Shown here in pieces: positions 18,779 to 26,942 of a DNA stretch of 64,000 nucleotides. Within the stretch, counting starts at the first letter, position 1. Each line of letters starts with the position of its first letter. The position numbers and the translations under genes are program-made. Below the pieces are notes generated by a model, which saw nothing but the letters and a program-made list of their open reading frames with translations, searched no databases and was not told the origin of the DNA. The DNA comes from Arthrobacter ulcerisalmonis (GTDB lineage Bacteria > Actinomycetota > Actinomycetes > Actinomycetales > Micrococcaceae): contig NZ_UXAU01000018.1 in NCBI RefSeq assembly GCF_900609065.1, positions 22,073 to 86,072 of the forward strand, read 5' to 3'.

Positions 18779-19271
18779 CTGCTGCTCCCGCTGATCGGAT
18801 GTAGGCTGCGTTACCTCTGAGGGCTGGCTTGTACCTGTCAATGTCTGGAGTGCCGACGAAGTCCGCCACCGTCTCGAGCAGCAATGCCACAGCCGCATCT
18901 GATTTGCCTGCTGCATGCAAGGTGATCGCTTCGAAAGCGCAGAGTGCGGGGGACGCTGGAAATGCTCTGCGCCCTTTCGCGAAGACCTCCTGGGACTTCT
19001 CATATTCGCCCAGGTTCCGCAGCGTTGAGCCGTATTGAACTTAGCAGCGACGGAGTAGGTCACCCTCCAACCCAGCGGTGAGTGCTTCCTCATAGAGCCC
19101 TCGGGCCTCAGTTTCTCGGCCAGCGGTGTCGTAGGCACCACCCAACTCGTAGAGGACTCGAGCGTTCTCGGAGTGGGAAGCCCGCAAGTGAAGAAGAGCA
19201 TTTACGGTGGGTTCCATGTTGTCTCGGTCTCTGGCGGCGAAGATCAGGTCCAGCTCATCGTCAAGAGTCAT
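18768..19271 (-). pseudogene. Tetratricopeptide-repeat protein broken by one in-frame stop
   Basis: From ATG 19271 the frame reads MTLDDELDLIFAARDRDN, with TPR-like helices (ARVLYELGGAYDTAGRETEA), up to a TAA at 19041-19043, codon 77. Beyond that stop the same frame continues without interruption to 18768 with clearly protein-like sequence (QYGSTLRNLGEYEKSQEVFA, then FEAITLHAAGKSDAAVALLL), which completes further TPR helices. A single base change in a sense codon (for example TAC or TAT to TAA) explains the break. The full product would be 167 residues. Either the gene has recently died or it yields a 76-residue fragment. Confidence 0.75.
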
Positions 19272-19361
19272 GGCCCTCAGTCTTCCACGGCGAGAACCAT
19301 GTGGGCGTGCTTGCAAACGCCGCACCCTCCCCTGCCGCTCGGCCCGCTCCAGCACTCGAAG

Positions 19362-19367
19362 TAAAGT
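19362..19367 (+). promoter_or_regulatory. -10 box deciding the start of the 19.4 kb acetyltransferase
   Basis: TAAAGT is followed by GTGCGG and then ATG at 19374. This favours ATG 19374 over the in-frame GTG at 19368. Confidence 0.5.
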
Positions 19368-19373
19368 GTGCGG

Positions 19374-19877
19374 ATGCCTACTCCTGAACCAACAGAACGG
19401 CTAAAGTTTCGCGAGATGCGCCCTGCCGACGTCGACCAGATGGCGGAACTGCTTGGCGACGCCGAGGTGATGCGTTTCTACCCAACCCCCAAATCACGGG
19501 AGGAGACCGCACGCTGGATTCAGTGGAACCTGAAAAATTACTCCAACCACGGCTACGGCCTTTGGATCGTTGAGACACAGGCAGGCACCTTCGTCGGCGA
19601 CTGCGGCCTCACCTGGCAACAGGTCAACGGCGAGCTGAAGCTTGAGGTTGGCTACCACGTGCGCTCCAGCCTGCAAGGCCAAGGCTTCGCGACAGAAGCA
19701 GCAATGGCGTGTCGCGACTTTGCCAGAGAGACGCTGGAGGCACGTGACCTGGTGGCCATCATCCATCCGGACAACAGGGCTTCCGAGCGAGTGGCCGAGA
19801 AACTCGGAATGCATCGGGTCGCCGACGATCAAGGGCCCAACGGCTCGGTCCGCACAGTCCTCAGCATGAGTCTGTAA
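19374..19877 (+). CDS. RimJ/RimL-like GNAT acetyltransferase
   Basis: A 167-residue Acetyltransf_3 type protein: LKFREMRPADVDQMAELLGD, VMRFYPTPKSREETARWI, then the acetyl-CoA motif VGYHVRSSLQGQGFATEAAM and IHPDNRASERVAEKLGM. Relatives acetylate N-termini of ribosomal proteins, antibiotics or other small amines; nothing here singles one out. A GTG six bases upstream could add two residues. It is divergent from the TPR pseudogene. Confidence 0.9.
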   Translation: MPTPEPTERLKFREMRPADVDQMAELLGDAEVMRFYPTPKSREETARWIQWNLKNYSNHGYGLWIVETQAGTFVGDCGLTWQQVNGELKLEVGYHVRSSLQGQGFATEAAMACRDFARETLEARDLVAIIHPDNRASERVAEKLGMHRVADDQGPNGSVRTVLSMSL

Positions 19878-19931
19878 TACGTCCAGCCCCGAACAGGTCC
19901 GGCCTCAGCGGTGAGCAGTCAACCCGGAGGT

Positions 19932-20540
19932 TTAGGAGACCTTCTTCAGGAATGCTGAAGCGTGCGGCTCGAGGCCCTTACCGGCCTCGCCGCCGGTGGA
20001 GACATCCCAACGCCAGAGGAGGTTGCCGTCCACCAAGCCGAAGATCCGAGTGGCGGCGCTGTAGTCCTTGGAGTGGCTGCCGCGCATCACCATGTCAGTG
20101 GTGAGCTGGATCTGCGGGCCCTTGATCTGGCCGTAGTACAACTCGGCAATTCCGCCAGGATGCGCGATCGACACCGAGATGTCGAAACCGCCGTCGGCAT
20201 TGCGGAGCGCTTCGACCTCGTCGGCGCTCTTGAGCGCCGGCACAATGTCCGCAGGGATCAGGCCAGGGCCACCGTCGGCGTCGAGCTGTTTGCGCTCCAG
20301 CGCCCAGAAACCGGTCTCGACGGTGAGCGGCCGAAGGTGCGTGCCGTCGTCGGCCGTCAACCAGCTTTCCGCGCGGTACTGAAGGTACGGGAGTCCGTTG
20401 TGCACGAACGAGACCCGCTGGAAGAAATGCTCAGAATCCTCATCGCCGCTGCCGAGCCGGCCGCTGCCTTCCCACTCACCAATGAGCCAAGAAAGGGGAA
20501 CGAGTTCGGGAGTCAGGTCAGTGGGAATTTCAATGGGCAC
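19932..20540 (-). CDS. Nitrobindin-like heme-binding beta-barrel (FABP-like) protein
   Basis: The 202-residue protein carries the family motif LIGEWEGSGR (GxWxGxG) near residues 19-28 and the strand pattern of a lipocalin-like barrel (FFQRVSFVHNGLPYLQYRAESW, HLRPLTVETGFWAL). Nitrobindins bind heme and nitric oxide and isomerise peroxynitrite. The axial His expected near the C-terminus may be that in GLEPHASAF. The start is a GTG with GAGG nine bases upstream. It lies 32 bases behind a 37-codon membrane peptide gene on the same strand. Confidence 0.85.
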   Translation of the reverse strand: MPIEIPTDLTPELVPLSWLIGEWEGSGRLGSGDEDSEHFFQRVSFVHNGLPYLQYRAESWLTADDGTHLRPLTVETGFWALERKQLDADGGPGLIPADIVPALKSADEVEALRNADGGFDISVSIAHPGGIAELYYGQIKGPQIQLTTDMVMRGSHSKDYSAATRIFGLVDGNLLWRWDVSTGGEAGKGLEPHASAFLKKVS

Positions 20541-20572
20541 AGCTGCAACCTCGCGAGACGGCTAAAGACGGA

Positions 20573-20686
20573 CTACTTCTGGCCTTTGAAAAGGCGGTAG
20601 ACCACGAAACCGGCGAACCAGGCCATGGCGATGCTGGCAACGCCGAGCAGGACAAGGAAGAAAATTTCAAAGGCAAGAATGGACAT
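20573..20686 (-). CDS. 37-residue single-span membrane peptide
   Basis: The short frame ATG 20686 to TAG 20573 encodes one hydrophobic helix (ILAFEIFFLVLLGVASIAMAW, AGFVVYRLF) and a basic tail KGQK. It has a good AGGA ribosome-binding site seven bases before the ATG and sits neatly between a membrane protein gene and the nitrobindin-like gene, on the same strand. The topology is that of small regulatory membrane peptides. I recognise no family. Confidence 0.6.
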   Translation of the reverse strand: MSILAFEIFFLVLLGVASIAMAWFAGFVVYRLFKGQK

Positions 20687-20703
20687 GGCATTATCCTAAC
20701 GCG

Positions 20704-21471
20704 TCAGAAGATGAGCAGTTTGTCTATGAAGTAGGCCAAGGATCCCACAGCCGAAACTGGCGCAAGACCCATTGCCAGGGCCGCGGCCACGTTCAACGGC
20801 GCGCCACGCAACGTGGTCAGACGCCGGAAACTGGCCAGCACCGCGCCCACCACCACGCCGAAAAGCGCTGCCGGTAGAACGGCGATGTCCGAAAGGACCA
20901 GACCAGCCAGCGGCCCAGCCAACCCAGCCAGCACCACCCCGAGCGGCGCCACGATCCGGTCCGGCCAACGGATTAGTCCTGCCAGGAGCGCCACGGCGGC
21001 ACTGATGGCAGCTACCACCAGCATCTCCTTGACCCCATTGAACCGCGCCCCGGCAATCCAGCCGGCGCCCAGGCAGGACAGCAGCACGCCAACGCAGCAC
21101 CCCAGCGTGGACTCCAAGCGCTGAGCCTGGCCGGTGCCGCGGATCAGTTGCACCAGGAAGATCGCCATGATGCCTACCGCGATGAAGGCTGGCGTCCAGT
21201 CCAAGTACCCTGGCGCAGGGGTAAAGGCTGCGGCAATCGCGGCACCCGCTCCGGATAAGCCGATGACGGCGGCGAGCGTCTTTTTCGCGGGAATCTGGAG
21301 GAAGTGCGGCCAGCCAATTCCGACGGCAACTGCAACCAAAACAGCCACGCCAACCAGGACCTCCCGGGAGACGTAGAGGCCACCAATGATGGCGGCAAGT
21401 CCCAGAAGCCCGGCAACGCCGATACTCCACGACCCCAGGGAACGCGATGGCGCCTGCACGTTCGCACTCAT
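20704..21471 (-). CDS. Polytopic membrane protein of unknown function
   Basis: The 255-residue protein is made almost entirely of about eight hydrophobic helices (from WSIGVAGLLGLAAIIGGLYV to LAMGLAPVSAVGSLAYFIDKL) and looks like a permease, but I recognise no family motif. The ATG at 21471 (MSANVQAPSRSLGSW) is preferred to one 17 codons earlier because the added residues are not membrane-like. The genes for the membrane peptide and the nitrobindin-like protein follow on the same strand, which suggests a three-gene unit. Confidence 0.75.
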   Translation of the reverse strand: MSANVQAPSRSLGSWSIGVAGLLGLAAIIGGLYVSREVLVGVAVLVAVAVGIGWPHFLQIPAKKTLAAVIGLSGAGAAIAAAFTPAPGYLDWTPAFIAVGIMAIFLVQLIRGTGQAQRLESTLGCCVGVLLSCLGAGWIAGARFNGVKEMLVVAAISAAVALLAGLIRWPDRIVAPLGVVLAGLAGPLAGLVLSDIAVLPAALFGVVVGAVLASFRRLTTLRGAPLNVAAALAMGLAPVSAVGSLAYFIDKLLIF

Positions 21472-21819
21472 GCGAAAGCCGGCCTGTCCCTGCTTGGTGC
21501 ACTCACTGCGCTGCGATCCCATCTAGCGTCGGGGGCCACGGGGAACATGGCACTCCCCCTCGTGGCAGGGCGATGACCGCCCCTGCGTTCAATCCTGCCT
21601 TATATGAACGTCTTATGTCGCAAATCCAGCATCTACCGGGGGCATTTCCGGCACGTGGAAGACGCTGGCGGGTATACTCGGTGATCAGCAAAGCTCCCTG
21701 CAGAGCTGGCCAGCGGGACTCTCTGATTCCATGCCTGGCCGTAACGCTGGAAGCCAGCACGGGCCGGTGTACATCCGGTTCAGGCGCCCAAAGATGCGCG
21801 GACTGCCCTTGGAGGAACT
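21472..21819 (+). other. Upstream region of glnR, no gene seen
   Basis: I see no convincing coding sequence between the divergent membrane-protein gene and glnR. TATACT at 21673-21678 is a perfect-looking -10 box for glnR, which would give a leader of about 135 bases. No clear -35 box lies at standard distance. GGAGGA directly precedes the glnR start codon. Confidence 0.5.
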
Positions 21820-22518
21820 ATGTCGCACATCCTGTTACTGACTAACAGCACTGGGTCTTCGGTGGACATTCTGCCTGCCTTGGAGCTCCTGAACCACCGG
21901 GTCCACATCCTCCCGGCCGAGCCGACCGCATTGCTGGAAACGGACCCCTGCGATGTGGTCCTCCTTGATGCCCGCAAGGATCTGGTGGGTGCCCGCTCCC
22001 TGACCCAACTCCTCAAAGCCACCGGCCTGAGCGCGCCGCTGGTCCTCATCCTGACCGAGGGCGGCATGGCAGCTGTCTCCGCCGCGTGGGCAGTTGATGA
22101 CATCGTCCTCGATTCGGCCGGACCCGCCGAAGTCGAGGCTCGGATCCGACTGTCCGTGGCCAGGGCGATTCCGGAAAAAGATGACGCTCCCGGCGAAATC
22201 CGCGCGGCCGGCGTCGTAATTGACGAGGCCAGCTACACAGCCCGGGTGAACGGTGCGCCGCTGAACCTGACGTTCAAGGAATTCGAACTCTTGAAATACC
22301 TTGCCCAGCACCCCGGCCGGGTCTTCACCCGCCAGCAACTGCTGACAGAGGTCTGGGGCTACGACTACTACGGCGGCACCCGGACCGTTGACGTGCACGT
22401 CCGGCGGCTGCGCGCGAAGCTCGGCGCCGATCATGAGAACCTCATCAGCACGGTACGCAACGTGGGTTACCGGCTCACGTTGGTGCGGCAGCAGGAAGAC
22501 GAGCTCACCGAAGCTTGA
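21820..22518 (+). CDS. glnR: GlnR-type winged-helix nitrogen regulator
   Basis: The 232-residue OmpR/PhoB-like protein follows actinobacterial GlnR closely: [70 protein letters not shown] strongly conserved DNA-binding half follows ([40 protein letters not shown]). GlnR controls ammonium and glutamine uptake and assimilation genes. The receiver keeps Asp50 but lacks the paired acidic residues that normally bind Mg at its N-terminus (here Thr-Asn). This fits the known phosphorylation-independent GlnR dimer. mshD follows at once. Confidence 0.9.
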   Translation: MSHILLLTNSTGSSVDILPALELLNHRVHILPAEPTALLETDPCDVVLLDARKDLVGARSLTQLLKATGLSAPLVLILTEGGMAAVSAAWAVDDIVLDSAGPAEVEARIRLSVARAIPEKDDAPGEIRAAGVVIDEASYTARVNGAPLNLTFKEFELLKYLAQHPGRVFTRQQLLTEVWGYDYYGGTRTVDVHVRRLRAKLGADHENLISTVRNVGYRLTLVRQQEDELTEA

Positions 22519-22539
22519 GCCCCGGGCGACCAACCCGTA

Positions 22540-22545
22540 TAGCCT
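22540..22545 (+). promoter_or_regulatory. -10 box of mshD, leaderless geometry
   Basis: TAGCCT, six bases, then the mshD ATG at 22552. The gene may therefore be transcribed separately from glnR. Confidence 0.45.
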
Positions 22546-22551
22546 TGCCTC

Positions 22552-23523
22552 ATGACTCCAGCACATCCCGAGAAATGGCCAGTCCACGTTGTCCAAGGCG
22601 GGGTTGAACCGCAACTCCTTGATGACTGCCACGCGCTGCTGGCCGCCGCCGAAGAGTCGGACGGCAACCCTTCTGTGTCCGAGCAGACGCTGGTCACCAT
22701 GCGCGCTGGCGCCGCTGCCCCGGACTCCTTGCTGACTCTGGCACTGTACGCGCCGGACGAGGACTCGGACCCGGCGTCGGGCCAAGACCTTGCCGGGTTC
22801 GCCGTGGTGGTAGCCGAGGACGATTCCAACGCGGTACTGGAGATTGCCGTCCATCCGACGTACCGCAACCAGGGTGTGGCGGACCGGTTAGTGGGCGCAC
22901 TGAAAGAACACCGCGGCCTGGCCGGGCTGAAGGCCTGGTCGCATGGCAACCACGAAGCTGCTGCCGAGTTGGCCGCCCGCTACGGATTCGGCCCCGTCCG
23001 GGAACTATGGAAGATGCGGCTGACCACTGCAGATGCCCAACTGCCCGACGTCGGCCTGGCGCCTGGGCTCTCGCTCCGCGCTTTCGTGCCGGGCCAAGAT
23101 GAGGATGCCTGGCTTGCGGCGAATAGCGCCGCCTTTGCCCATCATCCGGAACAGGGCAGCCTGACCCGCGCCGACCTGGATGCCCGGATGGCCGAAGACT
23201 GGTTTGACCCGGCAGGTTTCCTCCTGGCCGAAGACGCCGCCGGCCATCTATTGGGGTACCACTGGACGAAGGTCCACCCGCGGCACGGGCAGCACCCTGC
23301 CATTGGCGAGGTCTATGTGGTGGGAGTGACGCCAGCGGCGCAGGGCATGGGATTGGGCAAGGCACTCACGGTTGCTGGCATCAGGCATCTGCAGGATCAA
23401 GGCCTACAAGCCGTCATGCTCTACACCGACGCCGGGAACGCTCCGGCGGTGGGCCTGTACCGCGCCCTGGGCTTCACCCGTTGGGACATGGATGTGATGT
23501 ACGGGCCGTTAGCCCAAAGTTAA
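22552..23523 (+). CDS. mshD: Mycothiol synthase
   Basis: MshD adds the acetyl group to the cysteine of Cys-GlcN-Ins, the last step of mycothiol synthesis. The 323-residue protein has two GNAT domains with acetyl-CoA motifs LEIAVHPTYRNQGVADRLVG (about 102-121) and VYVVGVTPAAQGMGLGKALT (about 253-272), and the C-terminal YTDAGNAPAVGLYRALGF. Tandem GNAT, length, and position behind glnR all fit MshD of mycothiol-making actinobacteria. It supports the taxonomic placement. Confidence 0.93.
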   Translation: MTPAHPEKWPVHVVQGGVEPQLLDDCHALLAAAEESDGNPSVSEQTLVTMRAGAAAPDSLLTLALYAPDEDSDPASGQDLAGFAVVVAEDDSNAVLEIAVHPTYRNQGVADRLVGALKEHRGLAGLKAWSHGNHEAAAELAARYGFGPVRELWKMRLTTADAQLPDVGLAPGLSLRAFVPGQDEDAWLAANSAAFAHHPEQGSLTRADLDARMAEDWFDPAGFLLAEDAAGHLLGYHWTKVHPRHGQHPAIGEVYVVGVTPAAQGMGLGKALTVAGIRHLQDQGLQAVMLYTDAGNAPAVGLYRALGFTRWDMDVMYGPLAQS

Positions 23524-23655
23524 CCGCAAGGATGATGACCAGGCTCGGCAAGGGGTCATTCCACGGCGGTTACCAAGCCGAATCCTAGTAAGGTTGTTGA
23601 AGAACCGCGCAGGGCCTCAGGGCCCAGTTCAACGCGCCAGGTAAAGGAGAATGTC

Positions 23656-25905
23656 ATGACCCCGGATCCCGCCGGCACACCAGCGTCCGCCAAGGCTGCA
23701 CCACCCGCGCGAGCACGCTTCGGCTCCTCTGAGATGCCAGCTGCGCGTGCAACCCAGGACCGGATCGACATTCCCGAGTTTGCACCCAATCCACAGCCTG
23801 AAGGCGACATCCGCCCGGACCGGTTCCTGGACCGGGAATTGAGCTGGTTGAGCTTCAACTCGCGGGTCCTTGAGCTTGCCGAAGATCCAACTCTGCACCT
23901 GCTGGAGCGTGTCAACTTCCTCTCCATCTTCGCGTCCAACCTGGACGAGTTTTTCATGGTGCGTGTTGCGGGCCTCAAGCGCCGCATCGCCACCGGGCTC
24001 GCCGTCCCGTCGCCCGCAGGCCTGAGTCCCATGGACGTCCTGGAACAGATCACCGACGAGGCCTACAAGTTGCAAGTGCGGCATGCGTCGGTGTTTGCCG
24101 AACAGATCCGCCCCGCCCTGACCTACGAACACATCCACCTGATGCGCTGGGACGAGTTGGATGACGCAGCGCAGCAGCAGTTGAGCACCATGTTCGCCGA
24201 AAAGGTGTTCCCCATCCTGACGCCGCTGGCCGTGGACCCAGCACACCCGTTCCCGTACATCTCGGGCCTGTCCCTGAACCTGGCGGTCATTGTCCGTAAC
24301 CCCGTCAGCGACAAGGAACTTTTTGCCCGCTTGAAGGTGCCGGACCAGTTGCCACGCCTGATCTCCATCGACGGCCCGCGCGCCGGGTCCGTTGCGGGCC
24401 GAGTTGCTCGGTTCATTGCTTTGGAAGAAGTCATTGCCGTCCACCTGGACCGGCTCTTCCCGGGCATGGAAGTCCTTGAGCACCACCCATTCCGCGTCAC
24501 CCGCAACGAAGACGTGGAAGTGGAAGAAGACGACGCCGAAAATCTCCTCCAGGCCTTGGAGAAGGAATTGCTGCGGCGTCGCTTCGGCCCGCCCGTCCGC
24601 CTTGAAATCACCAACGACATCAACCCCAACGTCCGGGCGCTCCTGATCCGTGAGCTCGGTGTTGAGGAGTCCGAGGTCTACTCGGTGCCTGCGCCCCTGG
24701 ATCTGCGCGGGTTGTCAGTGATTGCCGGGATTGATCGTGCAGACCTGCATTATCCCAAGCAGATCCCGCACACGTCGCGCTACCTGAACGAGTCAGAGAC
24801 TTCCAAGGCTGCCAACGTGTTTGCTGCCATGCGCCGCAGGGACATCCTGTTGCACCACCCCTATGACTCCTTCTCCACCTCCGTGCAGGCGTTCCTTGAG
24901 CAGGCTGCCGCGGACCCGAAGGTGCAGGCCATCAAGCAGACCCTGTACCGTACGTCCGGCGATTCCCCCATTGTGGATGCCCTGATTGACGCTGCCGAGG
25001 CCGGCAAACAGGTCCTGGCCCTCGTGGAGATCAAAGCCAGGTTCGATGAGCAGGCCAATATCTCCTGGGCGCGCAAGCTGGAGCAAGCCGGTGTGCACGT
25101 GGTTTACGGCATCGTGGGCCTCAAGACCCACTGCAAGCTCTCCCTGGTGGTTCGCCAAGAGGCAGACGGCCTGCGGCGCTACTGCCACATCGGCACCGGA
25201 AACTACCACCCTCGGACAGCACGCTACTACGAGGATCTTGGCCTGCTGACGGCAAACAACAAGGTGGGCGAGGACCTGTCCAAGTTGTTCAACCAGCTCT
25301 CCGGCTACGCTCCCAAGTCCACGTTCAAGCGGCTCCTCGTGGCGCCACGCTCGGTTCGTTCGGGGCTCATTGAGCGGATTGAAACGGAGATCCGCAATGC
25401 CCGCGCCGGCATACCAGCCCGGGTCCAGATCAAAGTCAACTCCATGGTGGACGAAGCCATCATCGATTCCCTGTATCGGGCCTCGCAGGCTGGCGTCAAA
25501 GTGGACATCATTGTCCGCGGCATCTGCGCGTTGCGGCCCGGCGTGGAAGGCTTGAGCGAGAACATCACCGTCCGCTCCATCCTGGGCCGGTTCCTGGAGC
25601 ACTCCCGTGTCTTCGCTTTCGCCAATGGCGGGGACCCCGTGGTCTACATCGGCTCCGCCGACATGATGCACCGCAACCTGGACCGGCGGGTGGAGGCGCT
25701 GGTGCAGCTGACCAGCGCCGACGACATTGCCTACGTCCTGGACCTACTCTTGCGCTACGTGGCCCCGGAAACCGCCAGCTGGCACCTTGACAACCAGGGC
25801 GCGTGGACCCGTTTCCACCTTGCAGAAGACGGTTCACCACTGGAGGATGTGCAGTCCTGGCTGCTCGCATCACGGCCGCGGCAACGCAGCCTGGTTCGGC
25901 GCTAG
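23656..25905 (+). CDS. ppk: Polyphosphate kinase
   Basis: A 749-residue PPK1: the enzyme makes inorganic polyphosphate from ATP. Landmarks are the N-terminal [34 protein letters not shown], the phospholipase-D-like HxK motif in [14 protein letters not shown], and [21 protein letters not shown]. The second catalytic domain ends [20 protein letters not shown] Pro/Ala-rich leader of about 45 residues precedes the conserved start. AAAGGAG stands nine bases before the ATG. The Nudix/phosphatase gene follows within 10 bases. Confidence 0.96.
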   Translation: MTPDPAGTPASAKAAPPARARFGSSEMPAARATQDRIDIPEFAPNPQPEGDIRPDRFLDRELSWLSFNSRVLELAEDPTLHLLERVNFLSIFASNLDEFFMVRVAGLKRRIATGLAVPSPAGLSPMDVLEQITDEAYKLQVRHASVFAEQIRPALTYEHIHLMRWDELDDAAQQQLSTMFAEKVFPILTPLAVDPAHPFPYISGLSLNLAVIVRNPVSDKELFARLKVPDQLPRLISIDGPRAGSVAGRVARFIALEEVIAVHLDRLFPGMEVLEHHPFRVTRNEDVEVEEDDAENLLQALEKELLRRRFGPPVRLEITNDINPNVRALLIRELGVEESEVYSVPAPLDLRGLSVIAGIDRADLHYPKQIPHTSRYLNESETSKAANVFAAMRRRDILLHHPYDSFSTSVQAFLEQAAADPKVQAIKQTLYRTSGDSPIVDALIDAAEAGKQVLALVEIKARFDEQANISWARKLEQAGVHVVYGIVGLKTHCKLSLVVRQEADGLRRYCHIGTGNYHPRTARYYEDLGLLTANNKVGEDLSKLFNQLSGYAPKSTFKRLLVAPRSVRSGLIERIETEIRNARAGIPARVQIKVNSMVDEAIIDSLYRASQAGVKVDIIVRGICALRPGVEGLSENITVRSILGRFLEHSRVFAFANGGDPVVYIGSADMMHRNLDRRVEALVQLTSADDIAYVLDLLLRYVAPETASWHLDNQGAWTRFHLAEDGSPLEDVQSWLLASRPRQRSLVRR

Positions 25906-25915
25906 GACAGAGGCT

Positions 25916-26884
25916 TTGGCAGGCGATGAACCTCTTGCAGACCAGTCGGAGCACCCCGGGGAGCGCGTAGCAGTCATCGCTGCAGGCGCTCTGCCGTGGC
26001 GTGTGAACCGGGGCCGTCTTGAAGTCCTCCTGATTCACCGACCCCGTTATGACGATTGGTCCTGGCCCAAAGGCAAGCTTGACCACGGCGAAACCATTCC
26101 TGAGTGCGCAGTCCGCGAGGTCCGCGAAGAGATCGGCTTGGCGGTGGAACTTGGTATCCCGCTGCCGCCCATCCACTACCGCGTCTCGTCAGGGCTGAAG
26201 GTGGTGCACTACTGGGCCGCGAAGTTCAGCGGCGCCAAGGTGGTCCCGGACGGCAAGGAAGTGGACAGCGTGTTGTGGTGCAGCCCTGAACGGGCCGCAT
26301 TCTTGCTCTCCAACACCTCCGATGTGGCGCCCCTCCAAGCCCTGGCCGAAGCGCACCTGCGCTCCACCCTGGATACGTGGCCGCTGATTGTGGTCCGGCA
26401 TGCCAAGGCAAAACCCCGCAGCTCTTGGTCCAGGGCGGAAGGCGAACGCCCGTTGGCCGCCACGGGAGCCCGGCAGGCACAGGCTGTTGGCCGGCTGCTT
26501 CAGGCATGGAAACCGCCGAGGGTCGTGAGCAGTTCCTGGGTACGGTGCGTGGCAACGGTGGCACCTTATGTTCGGGTCTCCGGCGCCAAGGTAAAACTCA
26601 CCGACGCATTGACTGAGCACAAGCATCAGCGCAGTCCCAAGAAGACCGCTGCCGTCATTGAGTCGCTTTTCGACAAGGAACGCGCCGTGGCTGTGTGCAC
26701 GCATCGACCCGCCTTGCCCACCGTTTTCGCCCAGCTTGCCCGGCACATGCCAGCCTCATTGGCTCGCCTGCTCCCTGACGCCGATCCGTACCTGGCGCCA
26801 GGCGAAATAGTGGTGTGCCACGTGGCAAGCGGGTCCCGGAACCGCGTTGTGGCCGTGGAGCAGTTCAAACCTTTCGACGACTGA
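25916..26884 (+). CDS. Nudix hydrolase fused to histidine phosphatase (MutT1-like)
   Basis: The N-terminal half has a complete Nudix box GKLDHGETIPECAVREVREEIGL. The C-terminal half starts with the histidine-phosphatase motif LIVVRHAKA and ends with THRPALPTVFAQLARHM. The same architecture in mycobacterial MutT1 cleaves 8-oxo-dGTP and diadenosine polyphosphates. The start is unclear: the frame stays open back into ppk, but TTG at 25916 is the first candidate after the ppk stop and gives 322 residues. Linkage to ppk is frequent in actinobacteria. Confidence 0.88.
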   Translation: MAGDEPLADQSEHPGERVAVIAAGALPWRVNRGRLEVLLIHRPRYDDWSWPKGKLDHGETIPECAVREVREEIGLAVELGIPLPPIHYRVSSGLKVVHYWAAKFSGAKVVPDGKEVDSVLWCSPERAAFLLSNTSDVAPLQALAEAHLRSTLDTWPLIVVRHAKAKPRSSWSRAEGERPLAATGARQAQAVGRLLQAWKPPRVVSSSWVRCVATVAPYVRVSGAKVKLTDALTEHKHQRSPKKTAAVIESLFDKERAVAVCTHRPALPTVFAQLARHMPASLARLLPDADPYLAPGEIVVCHVASGSRNRVVAVEQFKPFDD

Positions 26885-26896
26885 CCCCATCGTCTT

Positions 26897-26916
26897 TGTA
26901 TCAAATGGTTGATACA
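26897..26916. promoter_or_regulatory. Perfect 8+8 bp palindrome, likely GntR operator
   Basis: TGTATCAA, ATGG, TTGATACA: a perfect AT-rich inverted repeat 26 bases before the membrane-protein start. The operon carries its own short GntR-family regulator (YtrA type), which usually binds such a site in its own promoter. Confidence 0.65.
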
Positions 26917-26942
26917 GTGAGACATCGATCATGGGGGATGAG

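Noticed and set aside
19041..19043. Possible stop-codon recoding in the TPR gene
   Set aside because: The codon is TAA, which is not used for selenocysteine or pyrrolysine, and no recoding structure is seen.
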